From: Drosophila miranda
Taxonomy: Eukaryota; Arthropoda; Insecta; Diptera; Drosophilidae
Length of the DNA stretch: 64,000 bases
Direction: 5' to 3'
Assembly (NCBI RefSeq): GCF_003369915.1
Contig: NC_046676.1
Span: 9,207,501 to 9,271,500, forward strand
The position numbers were made by a program, and so were the translations under genes. Position 1 is the first letter of the stretch. Each line of letters starts with the position of its first letter. Of this stretch, positions 57,493-64,000 are shown in pieces. Under the pieces are notes generated by a model. That model was not told the DNA's origin and did no database searches. It saw nothing but the letters and a program-made list of their open reading frames with translations.

Positions 57493-60400
57493 TTCCCCTT
57501 CAATCTGAAACAAAAGCTGAAACCATCCACGTCCCCAAGCGGCAGATGATTTCCTTCCGCATATCCGGCATTTTTCATGAACTCGGGTTGGCTTGGGCTC
57601 GGGCCCTTACGCAGCTGTTGGTGCTCTCCTGCTCTAATTTCAATTCCAACAAGTCGCCGCCCACCCACTTGTTGGGGCCTAATCCCATCCGAATGCTGAT
57701 TCCACTGTGTTTCGACTTGAAATATTATTCTTTAGCAAGATTTTCCTTTCGTTTGCTTTTGCTGGCTAACCGGTTTTCGCCAGCGTATTGCCAACTCGAA
57801 TAATTGCGCATGATCTCTTTGGATGGCTGGATGGATGGATGGATGATGATTACAACATTGCGTATTTGTACGGGGAGACTTTTTCCTTTGTGGCATTTCT
57901 GCGGTGTGCATGCACATTGGTCGGTTAATACACACCTATATACCTTCTAATCAGATCTGTAATACAACCTCTTTACTCGGCATTTATTAAAAAAACACCT
58001 CAAACGAATTTATCGTCCCACAGTATTGTATGTAGCTTATCGCTATGACGGAGGCCCTCGCCCATCAGGCCATTGTCGCTTTGTCTTTGACCCATGGCGC
58101 GAGGAGGTAGATAACTACATATGACGTGGCTATTACTACTTTTTTATATAGATCTAGATAATGTGTACCATATCTTAGATATCTACGTACATATGTACAT
58201 TGTGCAAAAATACAAACATTTGAAGAATACAACTGGCTCTTATCGACAGTCCGACGTGTACCTTGGCAATTACGAAATTTGAGAGCAGAACTTGTAAGAT
58301 GCTAACAAAGTTTGTTGACAAGATATCTGAAATGAAGAGCAGCAAGTACAGTGCGTTTACCATATGTATAAGTATGGCACAATTTGAATTGATTTCGCTA
58401 TTGAATATTCAATTGAGACATTATCTATAGTTGGCCAAATAAAGTTCAGCTTAAACTCTGTAGATATATCGTTGGTTTTACGGTTTTGCGCTGTACTGTG
58501 TCTAGCTGCTTTCATATATTGAAGCCGTAGAACGTAAGTCCGGATAATAGCCAAGGGAGGAACATCTTCTCTGGTCAGGAATGCACTTTGCAAATTAGTC
58601 CGAAATTATCAGGAAATGTATCGGTTCCCGCAGTTACACGGAAACCACTTGAGTCGAGCGTTGGACGGATGACTATAAAAGAGCAGTGCAACAGAGAAGA
58701 TGTTACAGCCCCGAACCGAAAGAGGTAAAGTAACCAACTGCAGTTAGTTATCCTTTCGAGCTGCCTGAAGTTATCAATGAATTTTTGTAAGTGTCGTAGG
58801 GGCAGGTGCACGAAAGTCCTCAGAGTTAACCGATTCAATTTACAGTAAGCCTTCTTCTGCTGGCCCTCGTGGCAGTAGTAGCAGACTCGAACATAATCGC
58901 TCAGCCGCCTGCAGCCCCCCAGGAGCCGTGCAGCACCACCACCCGCCAGCCGCCATGTGAACGGACAACGACTCCGTCACCACCCCCACCGTGCACCCGG
59001 ACACCCCCACCAGATCCACCCTGTGACACAACAACAACTCCGTCCCCACCCTGTGACACGACAACAACTCCGTCGCCACCCCCTCCGTGCACCAGTACAC
59101 CTCCGCAAGAGCCACCACGTGACACGACAACTACTCCGTCACCACCCTGTGACACGACAACAACTCCATCGCCACCCCCCCCGTGCACCCGTACACCTCC
59201 GCAAGAGCCACCCCGTGACACGACAACTACTCCGTCACCACCCTGTGACACGACAACAACTCCGTCGCCACCCCCTCCGTGCACCAGTACACCTCCGCAA
59301 GAGCCACCACGTGACACGACAACTACTCCGTCACCACCCTGTGACACGACAACAACTCCGTCGCCACCCCCTCCGTGCACCAGTACACCTCCGCAAGAGC
59401 CACCACGTGACACGACAACTACTCCGTCACCACCCCGTGACACGACAACTACTCCGTCACCACCCTGTGACACGACAACAACTCCATCGCCACCCCCCCC
59501 GTGCACCCGTACACCTCCGCAAGAGCCACCCCGTGACACGACAACTACTCCGTCACCACCCCGTGACACGACAACTACTCCGTCACCACCCTGTGACACG
59601 ACAACAACTCCATCGCCACCCCCCCCGTGCACCCGTACACCTCCGCAAGAGCCACCCCGTGACACGACAACTACTCCGTCACCACCCCCCCCGTGCACCC
59701 GTACACCTCCGCAAGAGCCACCCTGTGACACGACAACAACTCCATCACCACCCCCCCCGTGCACCCGTACACCTCCGCAAGAGCCACCCTGTGACACGAC
59801 AACAACTCCGTCACCTGAACCACCCTGTGACACCTCAACTACACCTCCCTCAACCACACCCTGTGCAACTGATGCCCCTCAAGGTACCAGCCTGATCGAG
59901 AAGCTCCTTCCCAGGCCTCTGCTAGATCTCTTCTCCGGCTCCAGCATCTCCATTGCTGGCGACCTCGAGTGCAGCGGAAGAGCTGACGGCACCTACCTGC
60001 AGGACGAGAAGCACTGCCGCCGCTACTATGAGTGCCTCAACGGAAACCGCGTTCTGCACAAATGCAGAGCCGGCCAGTGGTTCGACCTGGATAAGGGCAA
60101 GTGCCGCCGTCGCAGCCTGGTGCTGAACTGTCCTGCACAGCGCAACTGAAGATGACAGGATCGGCGGATATGATACGTGCAACATGTATATTAACGTTTA
60201 TCCTAACCAACAGTAATCCACTCAATAAATAGCAATAGCAATAGCAATAGCAATTCAAACTTATTACCAACTCAACTTATCCTCCTGTGTCGTCGCTCCA
60301 TTTTTGTTCTTTTGAGGTTCCAGGATTTGCCTACAACTTATCCGCTTCAAAAAGCAACATACATACATTTTGCAACGAATTGGTGGTCTATCCGGCCGTA

Positions 60401-63400
60401 TTTACTGGGAATAGTAAGTGTCCGCCTGGAGTTGTTTACGATGACAATTCATTTCGAAATAGAAGGGTAGCTTTGAAGGTACAGCAATCCATTCCAGATA
60501 CGCGAGAGTCTCTAAAGGAATTCGTTAAAGACCTACCGAGCCTATCTAAGCGTCTGGCTAACACTTATTTGACGGTTAGGGTATGTATCAGGGATATGTA
60601 AACTCATCTCATCCTCATCTACAACACCAAGAAAAACCCGTACTTCTGCTACACCAAAAACATTCGGAAACAGAACAGCAGAAACTATGAACACGTTCAA
60701 AATGTATTCCACTTTAATGTCGTTGACCCAACAGTAGAGGGCATTAAAATTGTTAATTAATGATAACTTTGCCTGTCATGAAACATTGCTGCAAATGTAG
60801 CGCTGATTACAGTCTGGAACTGTTCTGTTTCTACAATAATACCCATTTAAGTACACATGTGTACATATGTATGGTTATATAAATCATAAGTGCGTCGGCA
60901 CAACATTGTCCCTGATAAGGCCGGTGACAATGGCCGCATCCGCTTGGCCTTCATTCAACGAATCGACTGGGGGTCCTGAGGTTCTTGGAGGTGCTGGTTC
61001 CTTATCGGGTACAAAGTAAATGCGTTTTCAAACCGCTCAAAATCTAATTGAGCGAGTGGCCAGCAATTGATATAAATTATAGGTTTTATATCATGTGCTT
61101 GTCTCGACCGACCCCGTTACGAAACCCAGTTCAGCGGGGCCTGTAGCCCTATTAAACTCGCTGTTTATGCATTGCCGGGCACGAGAGAAAATCATAAATT
61201 ATATATTTGCCAGGGTTCGGTGCTCAATGTCAGCTGGAAGCTGGCAAAGGGCTTTGCGGGAACGATCTGTGCGAGGGAATCGGTGTGCAAGCAAAGCATT
61301 TGCACTGAAAGAAAGCCAACCCACCCATGCCAAAACCAACCCATGCCAGCATTGATCACAACGTGTGATCGTGATCGTTGATTCTTGATCTTGATCAATG
61401 TTGGCGGAGAGGAATGCTCTTCGCTGCATACAAGGAAAGGCACGTGCACTCCGCATGTGCTCCGCTGGGGTGCGGATATGACGGGGGGTATCGTATGGCA
61501 CGAGGCAACGATGTAACAGAACTGGTTGCGATTCTCGTATTGTGTGTGACGTCTTCTCGACGTTTAATATGGGCGTAATTCAAATGTATTCTTTTTCTTT
61601 CACTCAATTCAAAAACATGTTCTTCTTTTGAATTGCAGGTAAACTTTTTACTATGCCAAATATCAGCGCTCTTCCTGGCCTCCCTCTTCCGCTCGATGCT
61701 GCACCCCTCGAAGGTGTCGAGCAAGTTGCGCCACACATTCGCACTGTCGATAGGTCTGGCCTTTGGCTACTTTTGCTTTGGCCAGCAGGCGATACACATT
61801 GCCGGTCTTCCGGCAATATGCTACATAGTCATACGCACCCAAGATCCGCGCATTGTGCAGAGGTAACGAATACATATAGAATCGCTGATTGATTTCAACT
61901 CTCGCTAATTTACTGAGATTGCAGAGCGGTCTTGCTGGTGGCCATGAGCTATTTGCTGTGCGTGCACCTGATGCGACAACTCTACGACTATGGATCCTAT
62001 GCTCTGGACATTACCGGGCCACTGATGATCATCACACAGAAGGTTACGAGCCTGGCCTTCAGCATACACGACGGTTTTGTGCGGGAGGAGGAGGTGAGTT
62101 CATCAAATTGAGGTGCACTTCCCAGCAAGGCCAAAAACTAAACTTATTTTGTATGTCATTAATAGGACCTGACAAAGGCTCAGCAGTATCATGCCATTCG
62201 CAAAATGCCATCGGCATTGGAGTACTTCTCGTATGTGTGGCATTTCCAAAGCATCCTGGCCGGCCCACTGGTATTTTACAAGGACTACATTGAGTTTGTA
62301 GAGGGCTACAATCTGCTGAAGCGTCCTTCCACCAATGTAAGTGCATTTTGTGGTCAGGTCTCTGCGTCACTGCAGTCGCAACTAATGGAAGCTGCAATGA
62401 TTTCATTAGTGGCCACAAATTGACCTCTCCCCGCTGTCCTTCCTTCTACCTGGTTGGAAGCAGTAGCTTCTTCGCATTGCCTGCCACATTAATTACTCCT
62501 GTCCGCTACAGGGCTCTCTGGACAACGGCAAAAGGGAACTGGTGCTGGAGCCATCGCCAACGAAAACGGTGATACGCAAGGTGATTGGCAGCCTCGTGTG
62601 CGCCTTCATATTCATGAAGTTCGTGAAGCTCTATCCAGTGAAGAACATGAAGGAGGATGACTTCCTGGAGAACACCAGCATGGCCTATAAATACTGGTAT
62701 GCCATGATGGCAACCACCTGCATACGCTTCAAGTATTATCACGCATGGCTGCTGGCCGATGCGATATGCAATAACGCTGGTCTAGGCTTTGCCGGCTACG
62801 ACAAGGACGGCAATGCCAAATGGGATCTAATATCCAACATCAATGTCCTGTCGTTTGAGGTAGGCATATCTGTGTTTTGATCTGGAATCCGTAAATAGTT
62901 TTAATCCCATTGTCCCATGGCAGTTTTCATCGAACATGCGCGATGCTATCAACAACTGGAACTGCGGCACCAATCGCTGGCTCCGCACGCTCGTCTACGA
63001 GCGTGTACCGAAACGGTATGGCACACTGCTCACCTTTGCATTGAGCGCCGTGTGGCATGGCTTCTATCCGGGCTACTATCTGACCTTTGCCACCGGAGCC
63101 GTGACGGTTACCGCCGCGCGAATGGGACGCAGACTCTTCCGTCATCGCTTCCAGAGCACACAGCTCACGCGAATGTTCTACGACATTCTCACCTGCCTAA
63201 TCACACGCATCGTGATGGGCTATGCCACATTCCCATTCGTTCTGCTTGAATTTATGGTGAGTACTCCTGACTCTTGTATCCGCCGTGATGGAGATGATCC
63301 CTAAACGGACTTTTCTATTTCGTTTCTCAATTACAGGGCAGCATCAAATTGTACCTGAGATTTTATTTGTGCCTTCACATCATTTCACTAGTGACCATAT

Positions 63401-64000
63401 TTATTTTACCACAATATATACGCGGCGAGAGGAGAGCCAGCTCGCCCAAGAGTAGCGACAGCGTAGCTGCCAGCGGCAGTGTCAGGGACTCAACACCGAC
63501 CCGGGTGCCCCAGGCCGCCAGGGCGGCACTGGCCGGCGGCAATGATCTCAACGATGATGAGGACGAGGATAAGCATGCTAAATGTAAAGACAACACACCA
63601 CAGCTGCTTTTGACAGAGCAACAGCAACAGCATAAAGAGCAACAGAACAATGTAATACTCCAATCACAGACCTCACATCACCCACAGCAGCAACAGAAGC
63701 AGCAGCAGCAGCAGCAACCGATGAGTCCAAAGCCGCCGACCAACGCCCGCGACGCGATTAGCGTGCCACACGACCAGTGCGAGATGGACCAGCTGTCCAG
63801 CAAATTGAAGGAAAAGTTCGAGGCCGAGACCAAAAACATTGAGGAATTTATTGATAAGACTGTAACGGATACCGTCAGCGGCATTGTGGAGTTCAAGAAC
63901 GATCTGATGCGCGACATCGAGTTTCCCAAATTGAAATTGCCGGGCGGCAGCGCCATTTCCACGCCACTGGATGTGGCTGCAACTTCAGTGGGACTCCGCA
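53990..64000 (+). CDS. oys: Oysgedart: MBOAT1/2-type lysophospholipid acyltransferase (3' end outside window)
   Basis: Exons 53990-54085, 61639-61862, 61925-62093, 62166-62336, 62512-62859, 62924-63256 and 63337 to beyond 64000, all phase-consistent. Several hydrophobic membrane spans are visible. MBOAT motifs: the catalytic His in AVWHGFYPGYY, and the conserved Asn region NWNCGTNRWLRTLVYERVPKRYG. Both match the MBOAT family of ER enzymes that reacylate lysophosphatidylserine or lysophosphatidylethanolamine. In flies oys acts with nessy in germ-cell migration and sperm formation. The last exon goes on past the membrane domain with a long Gln/Ser-rich, then acidic tail that is still open at the window edge. 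The 7.55-kb first intron contains a complete secreted-protein gene on the same strand. Confidence 0.9.
54086..58776 (+). other. First intron of oys, 5' part
   Basis: 4.7 kb without a supported gene. Contains many short TG/CA and ACATATGTAC runs, the poly(C) run listed separately, and ORFs that are purely compositional. It should also include the promoter of the nested mucin gene: TATAAAAG at about 58674-58681 lies 103 bp before its ATG. Confidence 0.5.
57436..57492 (+). repeat. Poly(C) run of 57 bases
   Basis: An uninterrupted run of 57 C. Homopolymers of this length and base are very rare in fly DNA, so the true length is uncertain; this may be an assembly or polishing artefact. Confidence 0.85.
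58777..60149 (+). CDS. Pro/Thr-rich repeat protein with C-terminal chitin-binding (Peritrophin-A) domain
   Basis: Two exons, 58777-58786 and 58846-60149, give 437 residues. Exon 1 codes only MNF and one base; the signal peptide (LSLLLLALVAVVADS) is in exon 2. Residues about 25-350 are tandem units of 32 residues built from DTTTTPSPP and PPCTRTPPQEPP-like blocks, rich in Thr and Pro and therefore a likely site of dense O-glycosylation. Cys occurs regularly in the repeats. The C-terminus is a CBM14/Peritrophin-A domain with six Cys (DLECSGRADGTYLQDEKHC, RRYYECLNG, HKCRAGQWFD, LVLNC). It probably acts in a chitinous matrix such as cuticle, trachea or gut lining. It is nested in the first intron of oys on the same strand, with a TATA box about 100 bp upstream and AATAAA at 60224-60229. 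Confidence 0.88.
58957..59830 (+). repeat. Coding minisatellite, 96-bp unit
   Basis: Tandem units of 96 bp with a sub-unit around GACACGACAAC.ACTCCGTC. Some units are extra half-copies, such as the doubled CCCCGTGACACGACAACTAC near 59430 and 59550. Array length should vary between strains. Confidence 0.9.
60150..61638 (+). other. First intron of oys, 3' part
   Basis: Starts with the 3' flank of the nested mucin gene (AATAAA at 60224, then a short AGCAAT repeat). Between 60287 and 60760 two adjoining stretches read as protein-like sequence with one break (see findings). The rest is AT-rich intron with direct short repeats of TGATC near 61360-61400. Confidence 0.45.

Noticed and set aside
57396-57668. 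ORFs with polyglycine or polyproline in the oys intron
   Set aside because: They are made only by the poly(C) run.
58957-59830. Regular repeats that might be taken for a CRISPR-like array
   Set aside because: Units are contiguous without unique spacers and are translated; the DNA is eukaryotic.
58901-59857. Long antisense and alternative-frame ORFs across the mucin repeats
   Set aside because: The 96-bp unit is a multiple of three and lacks stops in several frames, so open frames arise automatically; only the frame with signal peptide and chitin-binding domain is supported.

Overview
The window is insect nuclear DNA: short GT-AG introns, DRE and Motif 1 core-promoter elements, and about seventeen genes that read as Drosophila orthologues. 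The named genes (tef, fat-spondin, cdc2rk, mRpL42, magu, Def, sel, COX7C, oys) point to Muller element C. As I remember the map, their D. melanogaster relatives lie in separate blocks of 2R, so the order here looks rearranged. An obscura-group species is my guess, not something the sequence proves. I see no prokaryotic features, CRISPR array, rRNA or tRNA.

Layout. 0.3-6.6 kb (+): 3' part of a ZC2HC1-type zinc-ribbon gene. 7.5-10.0 kb (-): a MOV10/SDE3-like SF1 helicase. 10.7-13.4 kb (+): a TPR subunit of TFIIIC. 13.5-20.2 kb (-): fat-spondin, whose 4.2-kb first intron holds teflon on the opposite strand and a 5'-truncated non-LTR retrotransposon. 20.8-24.9 kb (-): a KIAA0930 homologue, divergent from NOMO at 25.5-29.4 kb (+). 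29.7-31.3 kb (-): an unrecognised membrane or secreted protein. 32.1-33.5 kb (+): cdc2rk/Cdk10, convergent with mRpL42. 34.3-39.9 kb (+): two tandem PIG-N genes. 40.2-46.4 kb (-): magu/pentagone. 48.8 kb (+): Defensin. 51.0-51.7 kb (+): seele. 52.0-53.0 kb (-): a COX7C-like copy and COX7C. 54.0 kb to the window end (+): oysgedart, with a nested Pro/Thr-rich chitin-binding gene in its first intron.

Theme. Many genes serve the secretory pathway or lipid and GPI metabolism (NOMO, PIG-N, sel, oys). Others are secreted (fat-spondin, magu, Def, the mucin), nuclear (TFIIIC subunit, tef, cdc2rk) or mitochondrial (COX7C, mRpL42). They do not form a cluster with a shared job.

Most unusual. A dispersed 170-225 bp element with short terminal inverted repeats occurs four times. 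Each copy sits just upstream of a housekeeping gene, and the same end always faces the ATG. Next come a second repeat family near sel and oys, a perfect 520-bp identity tract between the PIG-N copies, a PIG-N intron that is 3n long and stop-free, a one-base frameshift in NOMO, an in-frame TAG in the COX7C-like gene, and a GC-AG intron in cdc2rk.

Exon limits were read by eye from splice signals and phase; no alignment or transcript data were used.
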